Assembly: GCF_902859825.1 (NCBI RefSeq)
Contig: NZ_CADIKB010000001.1
Coordinates: 248,001-312,000, forward strand
Length of the DNA: 64,000 nucleotides
Reading direction: 5' to 3'
Origin: Paraburkholderia phenoliruptrix
GTDB lineage: Bacteria; Pseudomonadota; Gammaproteobacteria; Burkholderiales; Burkholderiaceae
The notes under the pieces are model-generated. The model did no database searches. It was not told where the DNA came from and saw only the letters and a program-made list of their open reading frames with translations. Positions 8,791 to 16,794 of this stretch are shown here, piece after piece (within the stretch, counting starts at the first letter, position 1; each line of letters starts with the position of its first letter). Made by a program: the position numbers and the translations under genes.

Positions 8791-9663
8791 ATGACCTACT
8801 GCGTAGCGATGACCGTCGACGAAGGTCTCGTGTTTCTTTCCGACACGAGGACCAACGCGGGCGTCGATCACATCAGCACCGCGCGCAAGATGTCGGTGTT
8901 CGAGCAGCCCGGCGAGCGCGCCCTCGTGCTGCTGGGCGCGGGCAATTTGTCGCTCACGCAAGCCGTGCTGCACGAACTGTCGGAGCCGGCGGATGCCGCG
9001 AAGCCCACGCTGTGGACCGCGCCGACCATGGCGGACGCCGCGCGCGTGATCGGCGAGGCGGTGCGTTCGGTGCATCAGCGGGAGGCGGCGGCGCTGCAGG
9101 AATTCGGCGTCGACTTCAATTGCAGCTTCATTCTCGGCGGACAGATCGCCGGAAACCGGCCGCGTCTCTTCATGATTTATGCGGCGGGCAATTTCATCGA
9201 GGCGTCGGCGGTGAATCCGTACTTCCAGATCGGCGAGGCGAAATACGGCAAGCCGATCATCGACCGGGTGCTGACACCGTCGACGCCGCTTGACGAAGCC
9301 GCAAAATGCGCGCTCATCTCCATGGACTCGACGCTGCGCTCGAATCTCTCGGTGGGGTTGCCGCTCGACTTGCTGGTCTACGAGAAAGACTCGCTGCGCG
9401 TCACGCGCTTCGTCTCGATCGATCACGACAATGCTTACTTCGAGATGATTCATCGCACGTGGGGCGAGCGGCTGCGTCAGGTGTTCGGCGAAATTCCGGA
9501 TCCCGACTGGCAGGCGTCGCCCGAAGTGCCGACGCTGCAGCGCGAGCGGGCGCTGGTACTGTACCGCGCGCCGGTGGGCGCGGACGGCGTCGAACATGAA
9601 CTCGATATGAACCCGGCGCAGACGCTGGCCCAGGCGGAGAAGGGCAAAGCGCAGCGGCGGTAG
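8791..9663 (+). CDS. Anbu: proteasome-like/HslV-like self-compartmentalising protease
   Basis: 290 residues starting MTYCVAMTVDEGLVFLSDTRT. Removing the initiator Met exposes Thr as the N-terminal nucleophile, as in proteasome beta subunits and HslV. The downstream SDTRTNAG with a lysine shortly after (ARKMSVF) fits the Thr-Asp-Lys arrangement. The Anbu (BPH) family is the third bacterial beta-subunit class and assembles into rings or open helices. The protein is somewhat longer than the usual 240-270 residues because of a charged C-terminus. It closes the four-gene operon, 138 bases after the transglutaminase gene. No ATPase partner is present nearby, in agreement with the family. The native substrate is unknown. 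Confidence 0.93.
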   Translation: MTYCVAMTVDEGLVFLSDTRTNAGVDHISTARKMSVFEQPGERALVLLGAGNLSLTQAVLHELSEPADAAKPTLWTAPTMADAARVIGEAVRSVHQREAAALQEFGVDFNCSFILGGQIAGNRPRLFMIYAAGNFIEASAVNPYFQIGEAKYGKPIIDRVLTPSTPLDEAAKCALISMDSTLRSNLSVGLPLDLLVYEKDSLRVTRFVSIDHDNAYFEMIHRTWGERLRQVFGEIPDPDWQASPEVPTLQRERALVLYRAPVGADGVEHELDMNPAQTLAQAEKGKAQRR

Positions 9664-9830
9664 GTGCGTGGGTGTCGGCTGTGCGTGGGGAGAGCCGCGT
9701 CGCCGGCGGGCCGAACACCCTGCATCAGGAAAATGAAGGTCGCCATGAACCCCGCGCGGGGTGAGTCGGCGGCCTTATTTTTTGGGCGCGATCTGACTGC
9801 TCGTCGCTGCGGACCCGAATGCTACGGACG

Positions 9831-9870
9831 AAAAAAAACCAGCCACCGGCTTCACGCCCGTGGCTGGTTT
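9831..9870 (-). terminator. Rho-independent terminator of the porin gene
   Basis: Perfect 11-base stem AAACCAGCCAC / GTGGCTGGTTT around a CG-rich loop. Read on the minus strand it ends in a run of T residues. It sits 37 bases past the porin stop. Confidence 0.88.
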
Positions 9871-9906
9871 CGAACTGCGTACGCTTCAGCAGTCCGTCAA
9901 GTCCAA

Positions 9907-11076
9907 TTAGAACTTGTGGCGGATACCCAGGCTGACCACTTCTTGCGAGCTGGAAGCCGAGTTGTAGCCGTACGAACCGACTGCTGCGCCTGCGCTGACC
10001 AGTGCACCGTTCGAAGCGCGCTGATCGCCGCTTGCGTGCTGGTATGCGCCGACCAGGTAGATGTCCGTGCGCTTCGACAGGTTGTAGTCGCCGCCCAGCG
10101 AAACCTGGTGGTACGTTGCGCTCGCGTCGCCGCTAGCCTTCGTGTAGATGTAGCCCACGCCAACCAGCAGTGCCGGCGTTGCCTGGTAGCCCAGGTACGC
10201 GCCTGCGACGTTGTACTTCTCGGTCGAACCGAAGCCCGACTGTGCGTCCGGCTTGTACTGCGCGTTGCTGTAACGCACGTTGGCCGTGAACGGGCCCGCG
10301 ACGTATTGAACAGCAACCGAAGCGATGCCGATCGACTTGGCGGCGGCGTACGGGTTGATCTGGTTGTCGAACGTGCCGTCAGACGTGCTCGTCGCACCCC
10401 AGCCTGCACGGGTCGGCGCTGCGGTGTGCGGGTTTTCTGCGCGGAAGTAGCCGGCAGCAATGCTGAACGGACCCGTTGCATACGTTGCCGCGCCCGACCA
10501 CGTTTGACCTGCGCCCGTGGAGCCAGCGATGCCGCCGAATGCGTACATGCCTTCGAACTGGAAGCCGCCCCACACCGGCGAGGTGTACTTGACAGCGTTG
10601 TTCGTGCGCGACGAGTTGTCGTTGTTGTCCACGTCGCCCGGCGTCGTGAACGTCGAACCGAAGTAGTTGTCTGCCGTCAGCGGTTGGACCAGGTCGACGA
10701 CCGGGTCATACTGGCGACCCAACGTGACCGTACCCCACTGGTCGCCGGTCAAACCGACATATGCCTGACGACCGAACATACGACCGCCCTGGTTCAGACG
10801 GCCGGTATTCGGATCAAAGCCGTTTTCCAACTGGAACAGCGCCTTCAGACCGCCGCCCAGATCTTCCGTGCCCTTCAAGCCCCAACGGCTGCCTTGCAGG
10901 TTGCCGGCGACCAGGCCGACCTGGTTCTTGTTCGCGCCCGTCGCGTCGACGGTGTTGTGCGCAAACTGGATCGATTCATCGATCAAGCCGTACAGGGTCA
11001 CGCTGCTTTGAGCGTGTGCGACGCCGGTAGCGCCGAGAAGCGCCAGCGAGAGGGTAGACAGTGCGATTCGTTTCAT
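9907..11076 (-). CDS. Gram-negative trimeric porin (OmpC/Omp38-like)
   Basis: 389 residues. The ATG at 11076 is chosen because GGAG lies about seven bases upstream; a GTG at 11088 would only add four residues over the ribosome site. Signal peptide MKRIALSTLSLALLGATGVAHA, mature start QSSVTLYGLID, the standard Burkholderia porin N-terminus. The body shows repeated aromatic/glycine beta strands (SRWGLKGTEDLGGGLKALF, LGRQYDPVVDLVQ) and ends in a C-terminal phenylalanine (GIRHKF) required for outer-membrane assembly. About 16 strands are expected. It forms a general diffusion pore for small hydrophilic solutes. Monocistronic, with its own terminator and a long AT-rich leader region. Confidence 0.95.
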   Translation of the reverse strand: MKRIALSTLSLALLGATGVAHAQSSVTLYGLIDESIQFAHNTVDATGANKNQVGLVAGNLQGSRWGLKGTEDLGGGLKALFQLENGFDPNTGRLNQGGRMFGRQAYVGLTGDQWGTVTLGRQYDPVVDLVQPLTADNYFGSTFTTPGDVDNNDNSSRTNNAVKYTSPVWGGFQFEGMYAFGGIAGSTGAGQTWSGAATYATGPFSIAAGYFRAENPHTAAPTRAGWGATSTSDGTFDNQINPYAAAKSIGIASVAVQYVAGPFTANVRYSNAQYKPDAQSGFGSTEKYNVAGAYLGYQATPALLVGVGYIYTKASGDASATYHQVSLGGDYNLSKRTDIYLVGAYQHASGDQRASNGALVSAGAAVGSYGYNSASSSQEVVSLGIRHKF

Positions 11077-11467
11077 CCATTTCTCCACGCAGATGATTAG
11101 TTTACTTGTTGCGGAAAGGAGAATAGCTCACCGCGTCAATCGGTAAGAACTGGAAAAAAAAGAGTGTCGCCAAAAACTGACAATCGTCGCAAAGCCTTGT
11201 ATTTAAAGCCTGTTGGCCATTGTTTCCGTTTTTGCAATATTGTTTCGTTGCATTCGCATTATTGTTGTTTTGTTGACGACGAACGTTTCCACTGATGTCC
11301 TTTTGGCATTAATTTGTAAGCTGGACGTAAAAAACTCGTCTAGCAGAGGGGGCGTCGCCCGGCACGTGTTCAGGCAGCACAGTGCAGGTTGGCCGAAAAG
11401 CGGACTAGACAGGTCCCAGCGATTGTGATCCACGCGCACCAATAAGGTGCGGCCCTTCGCCGCCTCG
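11077..11467. other. AT-rich regulatory region upstream of the porin gene
   Basis: 391 bases between the porin start and the stop of the YihY gene (both minus). The part from about 11140 to 11340 is visibly AT-rich with several T-runs, unlike its surroundings. It must hold the porin promoter and could be an H-NS-type target. Short frames inside it lack ribosome sites and are not called. Confidence 0.5.
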
Positions 11468-12799
11468 CTATCTGGCCGGCGTGTCCTCGTCGCGCGCGTG
11501 CCGCGCCATGCTCGCTGCCGCGAGGCCCGCGGCGGCGGCGAGGGCGACAGACTTCCACGGGTGCGCGCGCACGTAGCGATTCGCGGCGGCCGCTTTGCGG
11601 CTGGCGCCCAGCAGCGTCACCGCGGCGAGATGCGTCGCTTCGGCTTCAGCGGAAATCACCGAGCGTCCGACCTTGAGCGCGGTCGCCGCGACCGATGCTT
11701 TTTCGCCCGCTCGCGACCGCCGCCCGCCAGCAGCAGATAACCCGGCGCGCCGGTCCGCGGAGAACGCGGCGCCGATCCCGGCGCGTTGGGCGTGGTCTTC
11801 GGCACCGAACGCGTGCTCTTCCGCGTGCAACGCCGCACTCGCCGGAACGGTCGACGCCGCCAGCACCGACGCGAGCTTGGCGCGGCTCCCCGGCGGCGAA
11901 TCGCTCTGGATGCCCCAGCCGCCGCGCGGATCGTTGAGCCGGCCGCGGGCCGCCGAAAATTCCGCGCCGAGCAGCAGCACCGCGGCCGAGAAATACAGCC
12001 ACATGAGCAGCACTGCGAGCGATCCCGCCGCGCCGAACGAACTGGCCATGCCCGCGTGCGCGAGGTACAGCGCAAACAGCTTCTTGCCCGCCGAAAACAG
12101 CACGGCCGCCACCACGCCGCCGACGAGCGCATCGCGCCAGCGCACGCTCGCGTCGGGCAGGAACTTGAGCAGGCCGGCAAACGCAAACGCGAGCACCAGC
12201 AGGCCCACGCCGAGCTGCAGCAGATTGCCGATCACCACGTAAGGCGAGTCGCCCCACAGCCATTTGCCGATAAAGGTAATCACCGTGTCCAGCACGAGCG
12301 AAACGATCAGCAGAAACGCGACGCCGAGCACGAGTCCGAATGAAATCAGTCGCACGCGCACGAGCGCGATCACGCTGGAGGTGCGTGGCCCGCTGTACGG
12401 CCACACGACGTTGAGCGCGCTGTTCAGCGATGAAAACGTGGCCGACGCGCCGATCGCCAGCATCGTGAACGAGATGATGGCCGCAATGCCGCCCGCGCTG
12501 CCGCTGTGGTGCGCGTTCTCGACGATGGTCTGCACGCCCGCCGCCGCCTGGTCGCCAAGCAGTCCGTGGATATGGTCGAACAGTTCGCCGCGCGCGGCCT
12601 CGGCACCGAAGAACCAGCCGGCCACCGCAATCACCATGACGAGTGTCGGCGCAAGAGAAAACGCGGCGTAGAACGCGATGCTCGCCGCCATCGCGGAGCA
12701 GCGGTCGTCGGAAAACTTCCTGAGTGCTCCGATTGCCCAGTTCGCCTGCGCGCGCGCCACGTGCTGGAGGTTTTCGGCGGAAAGCGTGTCGATGTCCAT
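11468..12799 (-). CDS. YihY/BrkB-family inner-membrane protein with DUF883-like tail
   Basis: 443 residues from ATG 12799 (MDIDTLSAENLQHV). A longer in-frame opening to 13120 is compositionally unlike a membrane-protein start and is rejected. Residues about 35-290 carry six hydrophobic segments with the family blocks SIAFYAAFSLAP and WPYSGPRTSS. An Ala-rich linker of roughly 90 residues follows. The last 60 residues (nt 11468-11655) read RYVRAHPWKSVALAAAAGLAA, closely matching the C-terminal membrane anchor of DUF883/ElaB/YqjD proteins. The function of YihY proteins is unsettled; BrkB was linked to serum resistance in Bordetella. The tail fusion is the unusual feature. Confidence 0.85.
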   Translation of the reverse strand: MDIDTLSAENLQHVARAQANWAIGALRKFSDDRCSAMAASIAFYAAFSLAPTLVMVIAVAGWFFGAEAARGELFDHIHGLLGDQAAAGVQTIVENAHHSGSAGGIAAIISFTMLAIGASATFSSLNSALNVVWPYSGPRTSSVIALVRVRLISFGLVLGVAFLLIVSLVLDTVITFIGKWLWGDSPYVVIGNLLQLGVGLLVLAFAFAGLLKFLPDASVRWRDALVGGVVAAVLFSAGKKLFALYLAHAGMASSFGAAGSLAVLLMWLYFSAAVLLLGAEFSAARGRLNDPRGGWGIQSDSPPGSRAKLASVLAASTVPASAALHAEEHAFGAEDHAQRAGIGAAFSADRRAGLSAAGGRRSRAGEKASVAATALKVGRSVISAEAEATHLAAVTLLGASRKAAAANRYVRAHPWKSVALAAAAGLAAASMARHARDEDTPAR

Positions 12800-12980
12800 G
12801 GTCGAAGTCTCAATGGGTACGGGCGCCGGTCGGCATGCGCGAGCCGCTCGGTCGGACGCAGCCTTCGTATCGCTGACTTTCGCAAACCTTGTGCCTGTGA
12901 CTATAGCAAGCGTGCTCTGCGCGCGCCGCGCGCGTGCCGCTAGAATGCGAAGGCTCTTCTCATCGTTTCCACTATCAGCC

Positions 12981-13520
12981 ATGCATTCGCACGAAGCCCT
13001 GAAGCAGTTGGACGTGATTCCCGCCGAAGAACTTGCCGCGTCGTTGCCGGCGCCTGTGCTCGCGCAACTTCCGCGGCAGGGCGTCACGGTTTTCTCCGTC
13101 ACCGACGACGCTTCGGACACCGCCGCCTTCAGTGCGCGTTACGGCTTCGGTCTGGAAGACTGCGCGAATACGATCGTGGTGCGCTACAAGAAAGACGGCG
13201 GCGAGCACTACGCGGCGCTCGTTTCGCTCGGCTCGTTGCGGCTCGACATCAACGGCGCGGTCAAGGCGGTGCTCGGCGCGCAGCGGCTCTCGTTCGCGAA
13301 GCGCGAGGCCGCGGTCGAACTGAGCGGAATGGAGTTCGGCGGCATTACGGCTTTCGGCTTGCCGGATGGCTGGCGCATTCTCGTGGATGCGGCCGTGATG
13401 GAGCGCGCACAGATTGTGATGGGAGCCGGCGTCCGCGCAGCCAAGCTGCTGCTTGCACCGGACGTGCTGCGCCAGTGGCCGCGCTGCGAGATTGCAGCGA
13501 TGACGCTCCCGGCCGAGTGA
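12981..13520 (+). CDS. YbaK/EbsC-family aminoacyl-tRNA deacylase-like protein
   Basis: 179 residues from ATG 12981. The fold of trans-editing domains related to the ProRS INS domain is suggested by CANTIVVRYKK, AALVSLGSLRLDINGAVKAVLG and the GGITAFGLP loop. Such proteins hydrolyse mischarged tRNAs (Ala- or Cys-tRNAPro and relatives). The conserved lysine is probably within DINGAVKAVLG. The gene stands alone, divergent from YihY (181 bases) and convergent with the SYLF gene. The exact substrate cannot be read from sequence. Confidence 0.82.
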   Translation: MHSHEALKQLDVIPAEELAASLPAPVLAQLPRQGVTVFSVTDDASDTAAFSARYGFGLEDCANTIVVRYKKDGGEHYAALVSLGSLRLDINGAVKAVLGAQRLSFAKREAAVELSGMEFGGITAFGLPDGWRILVDAAVMERAQIVMGAGVRAAKLLLAPDVLRQWPRCEIAAMTLPAE

Positions 13521-13610
13521 CTGCGGCCGGGCGGAGAGGCGAGGCGCGGTTGCCACGCGGTCCGCGAGGCGGCCGCGCGGCTTCTTCGAGCAAGATCAGA
13601 TGATCAACGC

Positions 13611-14201
13611 TCAGATGACGAGGCGCGACACCTTCGTGCCTTCCAGAGACACGCCGGCCATCAGCCCGCCGTTCGTCAACACGAACGCTTCGACGGGGCT
13701 CGTCGCCGTCGACGTATCGATCGCGCCATTCGCGCCGACCTTGAGCACCGCGACGGTTGCGTCGGCGCCTGCTGCCCAGCCCTGACTATTGAGGAATTTG
13801 TCGAGCGCTTCCTGCGTCATGAACAGGAAAATCAGCGCCTTCGACTGCGCGCCTATCTGCAAGCCGAACGATCCTGCCACGGTGCTGTAGTAGCCGGTCG
13901 TGCGACCGCCCACGCGCAGCGCGCCTTCGCCGTATTGGCCGCCGACCCAGAAGCCCGCCGAAATCACCGACGGGAACACCAGCACGCCGCGCGCTTTGGC
14001 CACGAGTTCGCGCGAGCCGCCGACATTCGCGTACAGACGCGAAAGCGTGGAGTCGACTCCGGCGTTAATCGTGTCGCGCTTGTTGGCGTTGGCGGACGCC
14101 GACGCGTTCGAAGACGAGGACGTGGTGGTGCAACCGGCGAGGCCGAGCCCCGCGGTTGCGAAAGCCGCGCCGGCCGTCGTGATGAATTGTCGTCTGCGCA
14201 T
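13611..14201 (-). CDS. SYLF/Ysc84-domain lipoprotein
   Basis: 196 residues. The N-terminus MRRRQFITTAGAAF contains a twin-arginine-like pair and runs into a lipobox LAGC (cysteine 23), so it is probably a lipoprotein. A Ser/Ala/Asn linker follows, then the SYLF domain with AKARGVLVFPSVISAGFWVGGQYGEGAL and GSFGLQIGAQSKALIFLFM. SYLF domains bind phosphoinositides in eukaryotes; the bacterial role is unknown but envelope-associated. It ends in VSRLVI. Monocistronic, convergent with the YbaK gene. Confidence 0.88.
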   Translation of the reverse strand: MRRRQFITTAGAAFATAGLGLAGCTTTSSSSNASASANANKRDTINAGVDSTLSRLYANVGGSRELVAKARGVLVFPSVISAGFWVGGQYGEGALRVGGRTTGYYSTVAGSFGLQIGAQSKALIFLFMTQEALDKFLNSQGWAAGADATVAVLKVGANGAIDTSTATSPVEAFVLTNGGLMAGVSLEGTKVSRLVI

Positions 14202-14406
14202 GATAGTTGTCCTTTTACGTTTATCGAGGCGGTTTTTCTTTATCGATCAAAAGGGTAATGCCGTGACACCGGCCCATAAGGACCGGGGTCAATGATAAAG
14301 CAGCATGTGCCGTGCCTGATCCATGCTGCCCGCGCAGAGCGGCATGAATGCATGGGAGGCGAGGAATCCGCGCGGGCGAGCGGCGCGGCTTCCTCAATGA
14401 TCGCCG

Positions 14407-15795
14407 TTACATGGCGGGACGAATGTTCTGGTTATGACGGAAGACGTTATGCGGATCGTAGCGGCTCTTCACGGCGACGAGCCGTTCGTAGTTCGGGCCA
14501 TATGCATCGGCTACGCGGCTTCCTTCTTCCTGGGTCATGAAGTTCACGTAGACGCTGCCGAGCGAGAAGGGCGCCGCGGCGTCGAAAAATGCGCGAGCCC
14601 AGCCGATGCAACGATCGTCGTCGGCGGGATCGTCCCAGCGGCCATGCACGTTCATCGCGTAGTGCGTATCGCGGCTCGAATAAGCGGTCGCGTTCACGGG
14701 CACGCGCTGCGTTTGGCCGCCGATCTGGCCGAAGAAAATCTCGCACTGCGGCGAAGGCAGATTCCCGATCGACTGAAGCAGTGCGTCGATGAGGCCGTCG
14801 TCGATGCCGGCAAGATTGTGCGACTTCCAGTAGTTGCGCGATCCGGGCGTGAGCAGCGGGTCGAACGCCTGCTGCCACGCTACGAACGGCATTTCGCCGA
14901 GATGTTCGCCGACCGGCGTGCCGAACGTCTTCACTTGCGCAACCGCCGAAGGACCGTTGGCGGTCGGTCCCGTGTAGCAGTTCGCGAAGATGATGACCGG
15001 CTGACCGTGGACGTCGGCGGGCAGGAACGGCAGCGGCGGCGCGAGCCGCAGCACCGCCCACACGGAGAGATCGTCGGGCATTTGCGTGGATGCCGCGCGA
15101 TATCTGACGAGCGCGTCCCTCGCCTGAGCGAGCGGAAAAACGACGAGGCCGCCGTACACCATCGGTCCGACCGGATGCAGCGCAAACTCGAACGAAGTGA
15201 CGACGCCGAAGTTGCCGCCGCCGCCGCGAATCGCCCAGAACAGATCTTCGTTCGATTCGGCGCTGGCGCGAAGCAATTCGCCGTCGGCCGTGACGACGTC
15301 GGCGGAGATCAGATTGTCGACCGTCATGCCGTATTTGCGGCTTAGCCAGCCAAAGCCGCCGCCAAGCGTCAAGCCCGCCACGCCGGTGGTCGAATTGATG
15401 CCGAGCGGCGTCGCGAGCCCGAAGGCCTGCGCTTCATGATCGAAGTCCGCGAGCGTCGCGCCGGGTTCGACATACGCGCGTCTTGCCACGGGGTCGATCC
15501 GCACGGACTTCATCCGCGAAAAATCCATCACGAGGCCGTCTTCGCACAGCGCGCTGCCGGCAATGTTATGGCCGCCGCCGCGCACGGCGAGCGGCAGATT
15601 GTTCGCGCGCGCGAAGGCGATGCCGCGGCGCACGTCGGCGACTCCCGCGCAGCGCAGGATCATCGCCGGGCGGCGGTCGATCATCGCATTCCAGATGCCG
15701 CGCGCTTCGTTGAAGCCGGCGTCTTCGGGCAGCACCAGCTGCCCGCGTATAGCGGCTTTCAGTTCTTCGATGGCGCTGCTCGACACGTGTGCCAT
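14407..15795 (-). CDS. FAD-linked oxidoreductase of the berberine-bridge/PCMH family
   Basis: 462 residues. The FAD-binding PCMH domain spans about 40-210, with VRGGGHNIAGSAL placing the covalent-flavin histidine at H76, and GLTLGGGFGWLSRKYGMTVD. The C-terminal BBE segment has Y(V/M)NFM and NYERLVAVKSRYDP. Bicovalent members also use a cysteine just before the GGG loop; here that stretch reads GINSTTGVAG with no cysteine, so only one covalent link is predicted. Likely an oxidase of sugars, alcohols or aromatic alkaloid-like compounds; substrate unknown. Single gene, no signal peptide. Confidence 0.9.
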   Translation of the reverse strand: MAHVSSSAIEELKAAIRGQLVLPEDAGFNEARGIWNAMIDRRPAMILRCAGVADVRRGIAFARANNLPLAVRGGGHNIAGSALCEDGLVMDFSRMKSVRIDPVARRAYVEPGATLADFDHEAQAFGLATPLGINSTTGVAGLTLGGGFGWLSRKYGMTVDNLISADVVTADGELLRASAESNEDLFWAIRGGGGNFGVVTSFEFALHPVGPMVYGGLVVFPLAQARDALVRYRAASTQMPDDLSVWAVLRLAPPLPFLPADVHGQPVIIFANCYTGPTANGPSAVAQVKTFGTPVGEHLGEMPFVAWQQAFDPLLTPGSRNYWKSHNLAGIDDGLIDALLQSIGNLPSPQCEIFFGQIGGQTQRVPVNATAYSSRDTHYAMNVHGRWDDPADDDRCIGWARAFFDAAAPFSLGSVYVNFMTQEEGSRVADAYGPNYERLVAVKSRYDPHNVFRHNQNIRPAM

Positions 15796-16131
15796 GGCTT
15801 GTCTCCAGGGTGTTGTGAGGGCGCTCTCCGAGCACCGTTGACTGACCGAAGCAGACCGAAAGTTTGTTGACAGACTGATTCAGCGTCCAGTAAACGGGGC
15901 GGCTCCGCGCAGTCAAACACACGTAAACCCGCGTGCGGCTCGCTGCGCGCTGCGAGGCCCGCGCAGCGGGCTTGCGCGGGCCTGGCCGTCAAATAGTGCG
16001 GCGCCGAGCGCGCGCAATGATGCATGCGCTTGCGGAAAAGATCGCGTGCGAATGTGTTGGCTGGCCGCGAATCCGCATGGTTTGGTGCGACTGGTATGAG
16101 GAAAACGCGCTGCCCTGCGCGGTACCACGGC
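15796..16131. other. Intergenic region with a strong hairpin
   Basis: 336 bases between two minus-strand genes. It contains a perfect 11-base inverted repeat AGGCCCGCGCA (15955-15965) / TGCGCGGGCCT (15973-15983), loop 7 bases, no T-run; it could end pdeM transcription. Otherwise it presumably holds the oxidase promoter. No gene supported. Confidence 0.45.
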
Positions 16132-16794
16132 CTAGCGCGGCACTTCAATGATCTTGTCTTGAGCCACGACGAAAACCCTTTCTCCCTTCGTGCGGGCGTC
16201 GTCGCGCGCGCCGCCGGTAAAGCTGCCGAATGCCGGCAGCACGCCGCATTGCGCGCCGAACCGAAAGCATGGCACGCGGACGGAGTCGTGACGCGTGGCG
16301 ATCCGATAGACGGGATGCAGATGGCCGGCGAGTGCATACGCACCGTCCACGGTCTGCGGGTGATGACACAGCGCCCACGGTCCGATGCGCCACGGCTCCT
16401 GCACATAATCGACGCGAAGTGCATCGGGTAAGGCGCCCGCATGCAGGTCATGATTGCCTTCCACTAGCACGATCCGCAAACTCGCGTGCCGCGCGCGCCA
16501 GACGTGCAGCGCATCGAGCGTTTCTTCGGCGTGCGCCTCGCGCGCATGTAGCAGGTCACCGAGAAAGACCAGCATGGCCGGTTCGAATTCGGCGATGAGT
16601 ATGTCGAGGCGCATCAGGTTGTCCGCCGTGGAGCCCACCGGCACCGGCACGCCGCGCGCACGGAATACCGCGTCCTTGCCGAAATGCGCATCGGCGACGA
16701 GCAGGCCGCGCAGCGCGGGATCGAAGGCGGCGCGCAAAGTCGACAGGACAAGCGGGTGGCCCGCAATATCGACCGGCAGCGCAGCGGGCTTCAT
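16132..16794 (-). CDS. pdeM: Ligase-associated DNA damage response endonuclease PdeM
   Basis: 220 residues. A calcineurin-like metallophosphoesterase with the standard metal motifs: DAHFGKD (about 35), [14 protein letters not shown] and GHLHP. The ATG at 16794 overlaps the stop of the upstream helicase by four bases (ATGA), a translationally coupled pair. In many bacteria these two accompany an ATP-dependent DNA ligase and an MBL-fold exonuclease in a repair cassette; neither is present here, and a divergent hydrolase lies upstream instead. Cytoplasmic; presumed structure-specific nuclease or phosphodiesterase. Confidence 0.92.
   Translation of the reverse strand: MKPAALPVDIAGHPLVLSTLRAAFDPALRGLLVADAHFGKDAVFRARGVPVPVGSTADNLMRLDILIAEFEPAMLVFLGDLLHAREAHAEETLDALHVWRARHASLRIVLVEGNHDLHAGALPDALRVDYVQEPWRIGPWALCHHPQTVDGAYALAGHLHPVYRIATRHDSVRVPCFRFGAQCGVLPAFGSFTGGARDDARTKGERVFVVAQDKIIEVPR

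Noticed and set aside
9664..11100. Long plus-strand open frame
   Set aside because: Antisense to the porin gene, which has a clear signal peptide, C-terminal Phe and terminator.
11213..11428. Short frames in the AT-rich porin leader
   Set aside because: No ribosome site or recognisable protein features.
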